Counted from the first letter of the stretch, positions 33,151 to 42,149 are shown. The stretch is 64,000 nt of DNA from Eubacterium sp. (GCA_017450645.1 JAFSTE010000012.1:62001-126000); one strand, 5' to 3'. Made by a program: numbers and translations. The notes: generated by a model from the sequence alone, not told the origin.

Positions 33151-33332
33151 AGCTTATAGCTATGAGCTGCAAGCTGCAAGCTTATGGGTGGACTCCGTCC
33201 ACACCTGATTATAATCGGGTGCGGGAGATTCCCCTATTAGGGGAAATGTCACCGTAGGTGACAAAAGGGTCTGGCGCCCGCTCCAAGGGTCCCGCCCGAA
33301 AGCTCTAAGCTCAAAGCTCTGAGCTCTAAGCC
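33151..33332. repeat. Composite heptamer-word element, AGCT arms with three core modules
   Basis: Left arm 33151-33184 (AGCTTAT, AGCTATG, AGCTGCA, AGCTGCA, AGCTTAT), right arm 33300-33331 (AAGCTCT, AAGCTCA, AAGCTCT, GAGCTCT). The core contains GGTGGACTCCGTCCACACC, GATTATAATCGGGTG, the hairpin TTCCCCTATTAGGGGAA, the hairpin GTCACC-N3-GGTGAC and AAAAGGGTCTGGCGCCCGCT. The same modules recur at 62625-62734 in a different order. Confidence 0.75.
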
Positions 33333-33333
33333 A

Positions 33334-35994
33334 TTAAAACACTTTAATTATACCATTTTTAACAGAATTATCAAGCGTAATTTCGATACAGCCCTTGACG
33401 CGCTCGTTAAATTCAACGGGCTGTCCGTCAAGCGTTACGGTGTAGTCATTTTTATCCAAAAGGGTGATTATCATAGAATACTTTTCGTTTTTGCCGAAAT
33501 ACTTGAATTTAACCTCGGCAGAATCGGTATCAGTACGCTGATAATCGGTCCAAACATCAAGACCCGTAGTTACGGTGTCGGGCTTATAATATGCGTTCGC
33601 CCAGATGCAAATAGGCGCGGAGAGTCCGCCGAAATTGTGGAACCAGCCTCCCCTTTTCGTCTTAATACCGAAGCACTCATAAGTGTTGTACGAAAAGTCG
33701 GTTTCCGCCTTCCACATATTAAGCGCTCTGTCCGCAATCGCAAACGCAAAGTCGGTGTCGCCGAGGTCAAGCATAGTTTTCCATATAAACCACTGGTGAG
33801 CCATCCAGACATTACCGTTCCAGTAGCCGTCGTCCATATAATACGACGCGCTCATATCAACGGCGCTGACGCCCGCGGGTGACCACATCTCGTTCGGATT
33901 TTTAATATGTGCAACAAGCCTTTCGGCGCGCTCACCGTCCACCGAGCCGGACACAAGCGGATACACCCCGTCGAAGCCCTTGTCCCAGTTTTCGCCGTTT
34001 TCGGTTTTCATTATATACGGCTTATCTTTATCGTAAAGAGTGTAGCCGAAGTAGCCGCTCTCCTCGTCCCAGGACAGCTCGTTTAGCGCCTTTTCGCTCT
34101 GCGCGATATCGGCGTCATAAACGGCTATATCGTCGTCTTTACCGAGGTAGTCGGCAACCATTTTCATAATCTTACCTGCGCGGATAATATGCGCAGTTGT
34201 AAGGCACGGGCAGGAGTAAGACTCCGCCTTGTTTTTCATCATTTCAAGCTGTACGGGATAGTCGTCCATACCCGAACAGGAGTACCAGTAATCGTACACC
34301 GTAAGCAATCCGTTACCGAATTTAGCGCAGGTTGAGCCGTGCGTTCTGCCGCGCAAAAATTCGTAATACAGCTTTAATTTATCATACAAAAAGTTAAGCT
34401 TTTCCTTATCATTTGTGCGCTTTAAAAGCTCAAGATACTCGACAAACTGAGTCGGCACAAGCGAGCCGTGAAGCAAAAACGCAAAGTCGTCGTTATCCTC
34501 ATCGCACAAATACATATCAAGCGCGTAGCGGCAAAGGTCGGGCGAGAATTCAAGAAGCCCCATTCCAATAAAGCCGCTGTCCCAGGTATAAAAAGAATCC
34601 CAGCGCTTTCCGGGCGTATGATGCACAACATTTTCACCGTGCAGATAAACGGGATACACCACATTAGTAAGCAGCGTAGCCCTTAGAATATCGGTAGAAA
34701 GCGCATATTTTTCGCCCTGAGCGTTATACGGAGCAGGCAGGCTCTTTTTGCGTGAATTTTCGTATATTTTTTCGTACTCGTCAAAGGTGAGCGGGTCAAA
34801 TTTTTCCTGCGAAATCACTACATACTCGGTATGCGTAGTGTGAGGCGGCATAAAGATTGACCTGACTACAATATTTTCAAAAAAGCCGTTGTCGCTGCTC
34901 TTACGGCTGAACGCATTTGAAAAGGTTTCTTTAAGGTCGTCGTAGTTAATATCACCGTTTGACAGGCGGTTAATCAGCGCGTCCTCGAGCGTACCGGAAT
35001 TCAGCGTACGCATACGCGTATTTTCGTTATGAGTAAGGATTGAAAAATCGCAGTCGTCATACTTATACTTAAGGTTTATACGGTTTGCGCCGCCCTGCTT
35101 TTCTATATCAACATCCGGCACAAAGCGATAGGACACAAGCTCTGCGTCCACCCTGCTTCCCTCTTCAACAACGGCGATAAAATCAAGCTCTATTCCTGCG
35201 CCGCCGAGACTTGTAAACGACGGATTCTCGCTAAACGGAACATAGATAATTTCAAGCCCGTCGGTGTGCGGCAGCACAAGCTCGCTGCCGTTATAATCAA
35301 GGTGAGCGTCGCCGTCGGTAACGGTCTGATACCTGATTGCAAGCACGGGTTTTTCAAAGCCGTCGGCGCTTAGCTTATATGTAACAAAATCACCCTTTTC
35401 GCAGCAGAACGGCTTAAGATTCAGATGCTCAACATGGTCATTTCTGCACCTGTCGCCGAGTCCCTCGTCAAGATAAAACTCGCGGTCTCTGAACATTCCC
35501 CTGAACATACCGTCGGGAGTTTCGTGCTCCCACGGGCGCTCCTTAGCATAGCCGAAAGAAACATAGTCGTTAGCGCTCTTTATGTTAATTTTTCCGCTGC
35601 AGGAAACCTCGATATACTTAGTAAACGAGAACTCAAGAGACGCCAGAACATTAAGCAGGCAGCTCTGAGTAAGGTCGGTGTTATTATGATAACAGCAGCG
35701 CACAAGATACGCCGTATCGTCCATTCTTGAAAACGACACATCGGCGTAAACCATATCCTTCCACATAAGCTCATACCTATAGGAATAGTACGAAAAATCG
35801 GGTGCACATTCCCACAAATGGTAATTTGACGGTACGGTTACATTAGGTACGGGCGTTGCGCTGTTCCACAAAGTCGGGTGGATACTTATGTCGAATCTTC
35901 CGCCCTTTTTTTTAAGCGAAGGCAGAATTTTCGATATGCCCATATATTTTTTTGAATACGGTCCCCAAAGGGGAAGATTAAAGGATTTTGCCAT
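33334..35994 (-). CDS. (Alpha/alpha)6-barrel glycosidase, GH63/MGH1-like
   Basis: 886 aa from ATG 35994; a TTG six codons earlier is an alternative. The N-terminal half is beta-rich and gives no clear match. The C-terminal half (about 440-800) is a glycoside hydrolase (alpha/alpha)6 barrel with motifs of the GH63/GH37-type and mannosylglycerate-hydrolase-like families: WDSFYTWDSGFIGMG, GNVWMAHQW and TYECFGIKT, with acidic residues at the expected ends. There is no signal peptide, so it acts on imported or internal oligosaccharides. The specific linkage is not evident; a role in alpha-glucan or mannoside turnover would fit the amylase and phosphorylase in the same window. Confidence 0.82.
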   Translation of the reverse strand: MAKSFNLPLWGPYSKKYMGISKILPSLKKKGGRFDISIHPTLWNSATPVPNVTVPSNYHLWECAPDFSYYSYRYELMWKDMVYADVSFSRMDDTAYLVRCCYHNNTDLTQSCLLNVLASLEFSFTKYIEVSCSGKINIKSANDYVSFGYAKERPWEHETPDGMFRGMFRDREFYLDEGLGDRCRNDHVEHLNLKPFCCEKGDFVTYKLSADGFEKPVLAIRYQTVTDGDAHLDYNGSELVLPHTDGLEIIYVPFSENPSFTSLGGAGIELDFIAVVEEGSRVDAELVSYRFVPDVDIEKQGGANRINLKYKYDDCDFSILTHNENTRMRTLNSGTLEDALINRLSNGDINYDDLKETFSNAFSRKSSDNGFFENIVVRSIFMPPHTTHTEYVVISQEKFDPLTFDEYEKIYENSRKKSLPAPYNAQGEKYALSTDILRATLLTNVVYPVYLHGENVVHHTPGKRWDSFYTWDSGFIGMGLLEFSPDLCRYALDMYLCDEDNDDFAFLLHGSLVPTQFVEYLELLKRTNDKEKLNFLYDKLKLYYEFLRGRTHGSTCAKFGNGLLTVYDYWYSCSGMDDYPVQLEMMKNKAESYSCPCLTTAHIIRAGKIMKMVADYLGKDDDIAVYDADIAQSEKALNELSWDEESGYFGYTLYDKDKPYIMKTENGENWDKGFDGVYPLVSGSVDGERAERLVAHIKNPNEMWSPAGVSAVDMSASYYMDDGYWNGNVWMAHQWFIWKTMLDLGDTDFAFAIADRALNMWKAETDFSYNTYECFGIKTKRGGWFHNFGGLSAPICIWANAYYKPDTVTTGLDVWTDYQRTDTDSAEVKFKYFGKNEKYSMIITLLDKNDYTVTLDGQPVEFNERVKGCIEITLDNSVKNGIIKVF

Positions 35995-36076
35995 AGTTTT
36001 TCTCACATTCAAAAACGGTATTTTTTTACATTATGCTTTAATTTAAGAAATTTGTCAATATTAAAGAACAATTATA

Positions 36077-36129
36077 TTGACAAAATCTTTTTTATAAAGT
36101 AATATATAAATCGTATTAATATGATTTAT
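36077..36129 (+). promoter_or_regulatory. Promoter of the capsule-regulation operon with a 24-bp palindrome at the start point
   Basis: TTGACA (36077-36082), 17 nt, TAATAT (36100-36105). Positions 36106-36129 form a 24-bp palindrome with a single mismatched pair (core TATTAATA flanked by AATC and GATT), centred just after the expected transcription start: a strong repressor-site candidate. Confidence 0.6.
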
Positions 36130-36147
36130 TGAAAAGGATGTACTTTT

Positions 36148-36960
36148 ATGAACATTGATGCAAATGTACAAAAAATACTTTTCGCACTGCTCAGGAGATG
36201 GCAATTACTTGTTGTATTCGCCCTGATAGGTGCGGTTGCAGGTTATTTTTACACCTCGCATTTTACTACGCTGACATATTCGTCGGAGGTGCTTTACTTT
36301 GCGTATGCGTATGACTCGCAGGACGAGATTACCGAGGAGGAGGGCGCAAAGAGCGCAACCGGTGACGTTAATGCAGAACGCAGAACCAGCAACACAAGTA
36401 AGATGAACTATGTTATGCATATGATGGATACATATATCGCTATTATGCAGACTAACGAGTTTTATTCAAAGGTTGCGGACGACCTTAATAAATCAACTAA
36501 CGCTAATTATACTGCGGGCTCAATTGCGGGTGTTATATCTATCGAGCCTGTTGAAAATACGGCGATGTTTAAGGTTACTGTTACTACCAACAGCCCAGAC
36601 TTTTCGTACGCTGTCGCGCATCAGCTCGAAACCACTATACCTAAAGTGATGGAGAGCAAAAACAGCGGACTTGTAAGAGCGTCGGTAGAAGATAAGGCTA
36701 TTAAAGCGTCGAGCGCAGGTAACCTCGGATATCCTAAAAAATGTGCTATCGGTGCGCTTGTCGGCTTACTTCTTGCCGCTGCATATGTAACGCTCAGAAC
36801 TCTGTTTGATGTTCGTGTTAAGTCAAGCGACGAGCTTACTGACAAGTACAATATTCCTGTTCTCGGCTCTATCCCGAGCTTTGAAACAAGGACTACGGCA
36901 ATACAGACAATCACATCTGCTAACTCTGCTAATAACGACAAGAAGGGAGATGAGGAATAA
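36148..36960 (+). CDS. Capsular polysaccharide co-polymerase/kinase activator (Wzz, CpsC/YveK family)
   Basis: 270 aa. Two membrane spans at about residues 18-38 and 191-213 flank an extracellular loop; the second is followed by the DVRVKSSDELTDKYNIPVLGSIP cytoplasmic tail (about 215-237), which activates the partner BY-kinase in Gram-positive systems. The stop codon overlaps the kinase start (TAATG). Together with the next two genes it forms a compact kinase-phosphatase control unit for exopolysaccharide length, although no glycosyltransferases are linked here. Confidence 0.9.
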   Translation: MNIDANVQKILFALLRRWQLLVVFALIGAVAGYFYTSHFTTLTYSSEVLYFAYAYDSQDEITEEEGAKSATGDVNAERRTSNTSKMNYVMHMMDTYIAIMQTNEFYSKVADDLNKSTNANYTAGSIAGVISIEPVENTAMFKVTVTTNSPDFSYAVAHQLETTIPKVMESKNSGLVRASVEDKAIKASSAGNLGYPKKCAIGALVGLLLAAAYVTLRTLFDVRVKSSDELTDKYNIPVLGSIPSFETRTTAIQTITSANSANNDKKGDEE

Positions 36961-38030
36961 TGGCAAGACGCTCAAAACGTACTAGAACCCATAACTCCCA
37001 GAGAGCGCTTATTCAAAACCTCAACATGAACCCTTCTACGAAGTTCAAGGTTGAGGAAGCTTACAAGAGCATAAGAGCTAACATTATGTTCTCTGTTATG
37101 AAAAAGGGCTGCAAGACCATCGTTGTAACCTCCTCCATCGCGGGCGAGGGTAAAACCACAACGACTATTAACCTTGCGATTACCTTTGCGCAGGCAGGTC
37201 AGAAGGTACTGCTTATCGACTCCGACCTTCGTAAGCCTAAGATTCACCACTATTTCAGTATTCCTAACGCACCGGGACTTACTAACTATCTCGGTTCAAG
37301 CGTTTTCGATTCAAACAATGACAAGGTAGATTTGTTTGAGGTTATTCACCCGACAGAGTTTGAAAACCTTTCGGTTATCTGCTCGGGTACTATCCCGCCA
37401 AACCCTGCAGAGCTTCTCGGCTCTGAGGCTATGGAAAACTTTATTAAAGAAATCGGTGCAGACTTCGACTATATCATCGTCGATACTCCGCCCGTTAACA
37501 TCGTATCGGACGCGCTTCCGCTTATTAAGATGTCCGACGGTGTTGTACTCGTAGTAAGATATAATCAGTCTACACACCCCGAAATCGAGCGTACTATCTC
37601 TGCGCTTGAGTTTATCGACGCTAAGATTATCGGCTTTATCATTAACTTTGTTGAGCCTACCTCAACGGGTAAATATAAGTACTCCGGATACAGAAGGTAC
37701 GGCTACGGCAGATACGGTTACGGCAGATACGGCTACGGCGGTTACGGTGGCTACGGCGGTTACGGTGGCTACGGCGGCTATGGCGGATACGGCGGCTATG
37801 GCGGATACGGCGGCTACGGCGGTTACGGTGGCTACGGTGGTTACGGTGGCTATGGCGGTTACGGCGGTTATGGCAACTACGGCATTTACGGCGGCGGAAC
37901 TAACCTGTCTACCAGCAACTACGGTTACAGTACTTACGGCAACCCTACTCCACCGAGCAACCTTAGTAACGAAACTCTGTTAAACGACGACAGATATGAC
38001 CCTAATAAAAAGAGCAAAAAATCAAAATAA
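36960..38030 (+). CDS. Bacterial tyrosine kinase CpsD/CapB family with Gly-Gly-Tyr tail
   Basis: 356 aa. BY-kinase core: Walker A SIAGEGKTTT, Walker A' LLIDSDLRKP, Walker B YIIVDTPP. The C-terminal tail, where such kinases carry a cluster of a few tyrosines for autophosphorylation, is expanded: after KYKYSGYRRYGYGRYGYG come 15 consecutive GGY triplets (DNA 37737-37871), then further tyrosines, about 30 in all, and a basic end. This is far above the usual number. The 9-bp DNA repeat can change length by slippage, which would tune the tail. Confidence 0.93.
   Translation: MARRSKRTRTHNSQRALIQNLNMNPSTKFKVEEAYKSIRANIMFSVMKKGCKTIVVTSSIAGEGKTTTTINLAITFAQAGQKVLLIDSDLRKPKIHHYFSIPNAPGLTNYLGSSVFDSNNDKVDLFEVIHPTEFENLSVICSGTIPPNPAELLGSEAMENFIKEIGADFDYIIVDTPPVNIVSDALPLIKMSDGVVLVVRYNQSTHPEIERTISALEFIDAKIIGFIINFVEPTSTGKYKYSGYRRYGYGRYGYGRYGYGGYGGYGGYGGYGGYGGYGGYGGYGGYGGYGGYGGYGGYGGYGGYGNYGIYGGGTNLSTSNYGYSTYGNPTPPSNLSNETLLNDDRYDPNKKSKKSK
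37737..37871 (+). repeat. Coding 9-bp minisatellite (15 GGY codon triplets)
   Basis: Fifteen back-to-back GGN-GGN-TAY units, with synonymous third-base variation (GGC/GGT/GGA, TAC/TAT), inside the tyrosine kinase gene. Confidence 0.95.
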
Positions 38031-38043
38031 AAGAGGCTAATTA

Positions 38044-38760
38044 ATGGTAATTGACAATCTTGTTGAGATACACAGCCATATTCTACCCGCTATTGATGAC
38101 GGCTCGCAGAATCTCGAAACAAGTATAAAAATGATTGAACGCCTCAAAGAGCAGGGCGCAAAAAAAATAGTGCTTACCCCGCACTACTATTCGGACACCA
38201 TTTCGCTCGACGACTTTTTAAAGCGCAGAGAAAAATCTTATAACGCGCTTGTTAAGGAATTGCCGAGCGGCTATCCCGAGCTTTACCCCGCTGCAGAGGT
38301 TTATATCAGCCCCTATCTTTTTAACAACGATAATATTAACGATTTAAAAATCGCAAACTCAAATTATGTATTGATTGAGCATCCGTTCACTTCCCCGTTC
38401 GGTGAAGCTGAGTTTGACAGACTGCTTAATCTTTACTGTGATTTCGGTGTGCGTCCCGTTCTTGCGCACATCGAGCGCTACAAGGCGCTTATGGAGGATA
38501 AGTACAAGCTTGAGGATTTGATTGAGGCAGGCTGTTTGCCGCAGGTCAACATCAGCTCGTTTGTAAATTCTCCGCGAGGAATTAAGAAAAAGCTTTTTAA
38601 ATTCCTTGAAACAGGCAAAATTCTTTTGCTCGGCTCCGACTGTCACAATCTCGACTCGCGACCGCCCGAATATGAGGAAGGCGTTGAGGCGATTATAAAG
38701 AAATGCGGTCAGGAAGCTATCGATGTATTAATGAGTAACGCAAACGCGTTAGTAAAATAA
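38044..38760 (+). CDS. PHP-type tyrosine-protein phosphatase CpsB/CapC
   Basis: 238 aa. It starts with the metal-binding EIHSHILPAIDDGS signature, and further ligands are in LTPHYYSD, AHIERYK and LLGSDCHNLDSRPP. CpsB-type enzymes remove phosphate from the tyrosine tail of the cognate kinase, here encoded 13 nt upstream. A strong terminator follows, closing the three-gene operon. Confidence 0.94.
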   Translation: MVIDNLVEIHSHILPAIDDGSQNLETSIKMIERLKEQGAKKIVLTPHYYSDTISLDDFLKRREKSYNALVKELPSGYPELYPAAEVYISPYLFNNDNINDLKIANSNYVLIEHPFTSPFGEAEFDRLLNLYCDFGVRPVLAHIERYKALMEDKYKLEDLIEAGCLPQVNISSFVNSPRGIKKKLFKFLETGKILLLGSDCHNLDSRPPEYEEGVEAIIKKCGQEAIDVLMSNANALVK

Positions 38761-38788
38761 CGGTTCCAAACGGAACCGTTATTTTTTT
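38759..38788 (+). terminator. Terminator of the capsule-regulation operon
   Basis: AACGGTTCC (38759-38767) pairs with GGAACCGTT (38772-38780), followed by ATTTTTTT. Confidence 0.92.
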
Positions 38789-38882
38789 AGCTACAAGCTT
38801 TCGGGAGGGCTCTGCCCGCTCCCGATTTTTTGTTTGAACGCAGCTATTAACCTAACGCACGCAGCCTGTAGCCTGAAGCTTG
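38789..38882. repeat. Diverged heptamer-word element
   Basis: AGCTACAAGCTT at the left, a GGGAG..CTCCC hairpin, the complement of a diverged GGTTAATAGCTGCGTTCAAA module (38829-38853), and GCCTGTA/GCCTGAA words at the right. Confidence 0.45.
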
Positions 38883-38885
38883 TTA

Positions 38886-39626
38886 CTAATCTATATTTAT
38901 TCCCTTTTCGAGTGCTCTTTTACCGAGGAAGTACATTATAACGCTGTATGCGACATACACTGCAATCATCGGCAGTATGAAGCCAAGCCCGAACATCTGC
39001 TCCTGTAGCTTATCGTCGTTTTCGGTTAAGATAACATTACCGAACCTGATGAAAATATATGCAAACGGGATTGCCTGCTCAATGGCGTACATACAAACCG
39101 AAAAGATTATCGACCACAGCTTTTTGTGCGTATCCTTTCTGTTGCCGAGGATAATTCCGAGAAATACCGTAAGCACAATGCAAATCATCTCCGCAATTCC
39201 GAGCACAAAGGCAACGAGCAGCACCTTCCATCCTGCGTCAACACCGCCTACGGCAGAACCGATTATGATTAAAATCGAAGCTATCGTGATTACTGCGGCG
39301 TAAATAATGCTTACAACGGCGGTCAGGGATTTTGATGTATAAAGCGTTCCCCTTTTTACGGGAAGCGTATTGTACAGATATCCCTCGTCGCCGAACAGCG
39401 ACAGGTTAAAGTTTACAAAAAATCTCATAAGAAGGTTAATTGCAAGTCCGAGCATAAGACCGATTGTGCAGCCTGAAAGCGTTTTGTCGATAATAACCAT
39501 AGCGACCGATTTATTATCGATAGCGTTTGTAAAGTGAGTAATCGTCGCTATAACCGGCACCGTAAGATAGAACAGCAAAAAGCTCTTATATTTTAACATA
39601 TCATATTTTACAAGTTTACCTAACAT
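38886..39626 (-). CDS. ABC-2 type transporter permease
   Basis: 246 aa with six hydrophobic segments and no recognisable catalytic motif. The start overlaps the ATPase stop by 7 nt, so it is the membrane half of that transporter. The arrangement regulator (YtrA type)-ATPase-permease is a common Firmicutes unit linked to cell-envelope stress or antibiotic response; the exported substrate is unknown. Confidence 0.88.
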   Translation of the reverse strand: MLGKLVKYDMLKYKSFLLFYLTVPVIATITHFTNAIDNKSVAMVIIDKTLSGCTIGLMLGLAINLLMRFFVNFNLSLFGDEGYLYNTLPVKRGTLYTSKSLTAVVSIIYAAVITIASILIIIGSAVGGVDAGWKVLLVAFVLGIAEMICIVLTVFLGIILGNRKDTHKKLWSIIFSVCMYAIEQAIPFAYIFIRFGNVILTENDDKLQEQMFGLGFILPMIAVYVAYSVIMYFLGKRALEKGINID

Positions 39627-40312
39627 CTGAACATCCTCCTGAACAATTCGTCAACCGATGAAGCCTCGCCCTCGCGGATTTCGTCAGCGGTTTCAGACAG
39701 CACGATTTTGCCGTCGTCGATAAAGATTACATCGTCGAGTATCCTCTCGACATCGGAAATCAAATGAGTCGAAATCAAAAGGCTTGAGTTTTCATCAAAA
39801 TTCATAAGTATTGTATCGAGAATATAATCCCTTGTAGCGGGGTCAACGCCGCCGAAGGGCTCGTCGAGAATATACAAATCCGCTTTTCTCGACATAACGA
39901 GCACAAGTTGCAGCTTTTCCTGCATGCCCTTAGACATCTTTACAATATAAGCGTTTTCGTCGAGGTTAAGGTCTTTTAAGAGTTTAAGCGCCTTATCCTC
40001 GTCAAAGTCGTCGTAAAAGTCGGCAAAGAACTTTATCGCTTCGCTCACCTTCTTTTGCTTATCGAGATATGTCCTCTCGGGCAGGTAGGATATATGCGCC
40101 TTCGAGTTTACGCCGAGTGGTTCGCCGTTAAATAGTATTTCGCCCTCGTCACAGGTAAGCAGGTCGTTTGCAAGCTTAATAAGCGTTGTTTTACCCGCAC
40201 CGTTTTTGCCGAGCAGACCTATAATCCTGCCCTTATTAATATCTATGCTGACATCGTCGAGCACCTTTTTATTACCAAAGCTTTTTGATACATTTTTTAT
40301 ACTGAGTACCAT
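39620..40312 (-). CDS. ABC transporter ATP-binding protein
   Basis: 230 aa. Walker A GLLGKNGAGKTT, signature-like MSKGMQEKLQL in place of LSGGQ, Walker B DLYILDEPFGGVDP, and the H-loop in ISTHLISD. The diverged signature (SKGMQ) is typical of YtrB/EcsA-like exporters. The start overlaps the regulator stop (TAATG) and the end overlaps the permease start, giving tight translational coupling. Confidence 0.93.
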   Translation of the reverse strand: MVLSIKNVSKSFGNKKVLDDVSIDINKGRIIGLLGKNGAGKTTLIKLANDLLTCDEGEILFNGEPLGVNSKAHISYLPERTYLDKQKKVSEAIKFFADFYDDFDEDKALKLLKDLNLDENAYIVKMSKGMQEKLQLVLVMSRKADLYILDEPFGGVDPATRDYILDTILMNFDENSSLLISTHLISDVERILDDVIFIDDGKIVLSETADEIREGEASSVDELFRRMFRC

Positions 40313-40677
40313 TAATCTTCACCTCCGAAGTCGTGTAAGTATTTTACGGCGTCGTCAAAAGAAACGCCGATTTTTTCCATCTCGTCAAGATACCGTCGCA
40401 CCTTGTCAAGCGCAAGCTGTTTTTTTGCTTCTTCTACAACTGCGCTGTTGTCGGTTACGAATTTACCGTTAGTTCTCTCGGTATATATCAGCCCCTCGCC
40501 CTCGAGCTGGGTCAGCGCCTTTTGCATAGTATTAGGGTTAACCTTAGCGCAAACGGCAAGCTCTCTGACGCTCGGCAGCCTTTCGCCCGGCGCATAAGCG
40601 CCCGAGATAACCGCAACTCTGAGCTGGTCCACAAGCTGAATATATATCGGTTTTTCGTTATCAAATATAAACCTCAT
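40312..40677 (-). CDS. GntR family regulator, YtrA subfamily
   Basis: 121 aa from ATG 40677, which has GGAGG 7 nt upstream. The short GntR protein has a winged helix (LPSVRELAVCAKVNPNTMQKALTQLEGEGL) and only a brief C-terminal dimerisation tail, as in YtrA. It is expected to repress its own ABC operon; the palindrome at 40696-40715 between promoter and gene is the likely operator. Confidence 0.93.
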   Translation of the reverse strand: MRFIFDNEKPIYIQLVDQLRVAVISGAYAPGERLPSVRELAVCAKVNPNTMQKALTQLEGEGLIYTERTNGKFVTDNSAVVEEAKKQLALDKVRRYLDEMEKIGVSFDDAVKYLHDFGGED

Positions 40678-40695
40678 CAACATTCCTCCCGTCAC

Positions 40696-40744
40696 TGTAT
40701 TGCTTAACTAATACAATGATACATCAAAGCTATTCGTTTGTCAA
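40696..40744 (-). promoter_or_regulatory. Promoter and operator of the YtrA-type ABC operon
   Basis: Minus strand: TTGACA (40744-40739), 17 nt, TATCAT (40721-40716). Directly downstream lies TGTATT-N8-AATACA (40696-40715), an inverted repeat at the start point suited to autorepression. Confidence 0.75.
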
Positions 40745-40773
40745 TACTTTTTTAAAAAACTTATACAACAAAA

Positions 40774-40800
40774 AAACTCCCGAAGCAACTTCGGGAGTTT
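40774..40800 (-). terminator. Terminator of the alcohol dehydrogenase gene
   Basis: AAACTCCCGAAG (40774-40785), 3-nt loop, CTTCGGGAGTTT (40789-40800), with a U-run on the minus strand. Confidence 0.88.
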
Positions 40801-40807
40801 AATATTA

Positions 40808-42019
40808 TTAAGCCATAAAGGAACGGATAACGCTTTCGCAATCGGCAGCGTCCATAATCTTAGGCACGGGATAACCGGGGTTACCCTCTAAGAGCGCACG
40901 CTCAACGAGCGTAGGCAAGTCCTCTTCTTTAATGAAGTCGAACTTATCGGGAATATCCATAGCGCTGTTCATCCTTCTGATTTCAGCGATGAACGCCTTG
41001 CCCTTATCCTCGGTTGACATAGACGGCGTTGTAATACCGATAATGTCCGCGAGCTTAGCAAGCTGAGGATACGCTGCGTCTGCATACCAGTCGAGCACAT
41101 ACGGCAGTATTACCGCATTAGCAAGGCCGTGCGGCGTACCGTACAGACCACCGAGATTATGCGCGATAGCGTGAACATATCCGACAAACGCACGCGTAAA
41201 CGCACAGCCTGCAAGATACGAGCCCTTGAGCATATTGCCTCTTGCTTCAATATCCTTTCCGTCGATGTACGCTTTTTCAAGATTTTCGTGAATCAGCTTA
41301 GTAGCGTCCTCGGCATATTTAATAGTAGATTTAGTGTTGCTCTTACCGATGTAAGCCTCAACAGCGTGAGTAAGCGCATCCATGCCTGTTGTCGATGTTA
41401 TGTGCGGTGGCAAACCTACGGTCAGAGCCGGGTCAAGCACTGCATACTTCGGACGAAGACAGATGTCATTGATTGCGTTTTTCTCATGTGTTTCGGGGTC
41501 GGTAACTACTGCGGCAACTGTTGTTTCTGAGCCTGTACCTGCTGTGGTAGGTACGGCAAAGAACGGTGGCAGCTTCTTAAGTACTTTAAGATATCCGCGC
41601 ATTGAGCGAACTGACTGGTTAGGCTTAACGACTCTCGCGCCTGCGGCTTTCGCGCAGTCCATTGACGAGCCGCCGCCAAAGGCGATAATACCCTGACAGC
41701 CGTTTTGAATATACATATCCTTGCAGTCCTCAATGTTAGGGATAGTCGGGTTTGGCTGAACGCCGTCATATACGACATACTCGACGCCTGCAACCTTAAG
41801 CTCCTCAAACATAGGATCAAGCAGATGCAGACCCATAAGCCCTTTATCCGTAACTACAAGAACCTTGTCTATTCCCTTGCCCTTGATAAACTTAGGCAGT
41901 CTTAAGATAGAATCACTGCCCTCAAGAAGCTCAGGCTCGGACCAGTCCATAAAGCACATAGCGACCATAAAAACTCTTTGATACACGCGGTACCAACATT
42001 TTTTTAAAGTCCAGAGCAT
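40808..42019 (-). CDS. Iron-containing alcohol dehydrogenase
   Basis: 403 aa, slightly long because of a 25-residue N-terminal lead; AAGGAGG precedes this ATG, so the lead is probably real. GGGSSMDCAK binds the nucleotide and the metal histidines are in MDALTHAVEAY and GYVHAIAHNLGGLYGTPHG. The family reduces aldehydes to alcohols (ethanol, butanol, propanediol) in anaerobic fermentation. It has its own promoter (TTGCAA-N17-TACAAT, 42080-42052) and terminator. Confidence 0.94.
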   Translation of the reverse strand: MLWTLKKCWYRVYQRVFMVAMCFMDWSEPELLEGSDSILRLPKFIKGKGIDKVLVVTDKGLMGLHLLDPMFEELKVAGVEYVVYDGVQPNPTIPNIEDCKDMYIQNGCQGIIAFGGGSSMDCAKAAGARVVKPNQSVRSMRGYLKVLKKLPPFFAVPTTAGTGSETTVAAVVTDPETHEKNAINDICLRPKYAVLDPALTVGLPPHITSTTGMDALTHAVEAYIGKSNTKSTIKYAEDATKLIHENLEKAYIDGKDIEARGNMLKGSYLAGCAFTRAFVGYVHAIAHNLGGLYGTPHGLANAVILPYVLDWYADAAYPQLAKLADIIGITTPSMSTEDKGKAFIAEIRRMNSAMDIPDKFDFIKEEDLPTLVERALLEGNPGYPVPKIMDAADCESVIRSFMA

Positions 42020-42051
42020 TTTTTAACCTCCTTACATAAATTTCAACTACT

Positions 42052-42118
42052 ATTGTACAATTTTTTTTTAAATTTTGCAATACTTAATATTGTGCATATC
42101 GAGTTTATTTGTTATAAT
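42052..42118. promoter_or_regulatory. Divergent promoters of the alcohol dehydrogenase and Asp-box protein
   Basis: Minus: TTGCAA (42080-42075), 17 nt, TACAAT (42057-42052). Plus: TTGTGC (42090-42095), 17 nt, TATAAT (42113-42118). The two -35 boxes are 9 nt apart. Confidence 0.65.
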
Positions 42119-42149
42119 ATACCTATAACAATAAAATGGAGTGATAATT

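Noticed and set aside
37737-37871. Possible CRISPR or intergenic minisatellite
   Set aside because: The repeats are 9 bp without spacers and are in frame inside the kinase gene.
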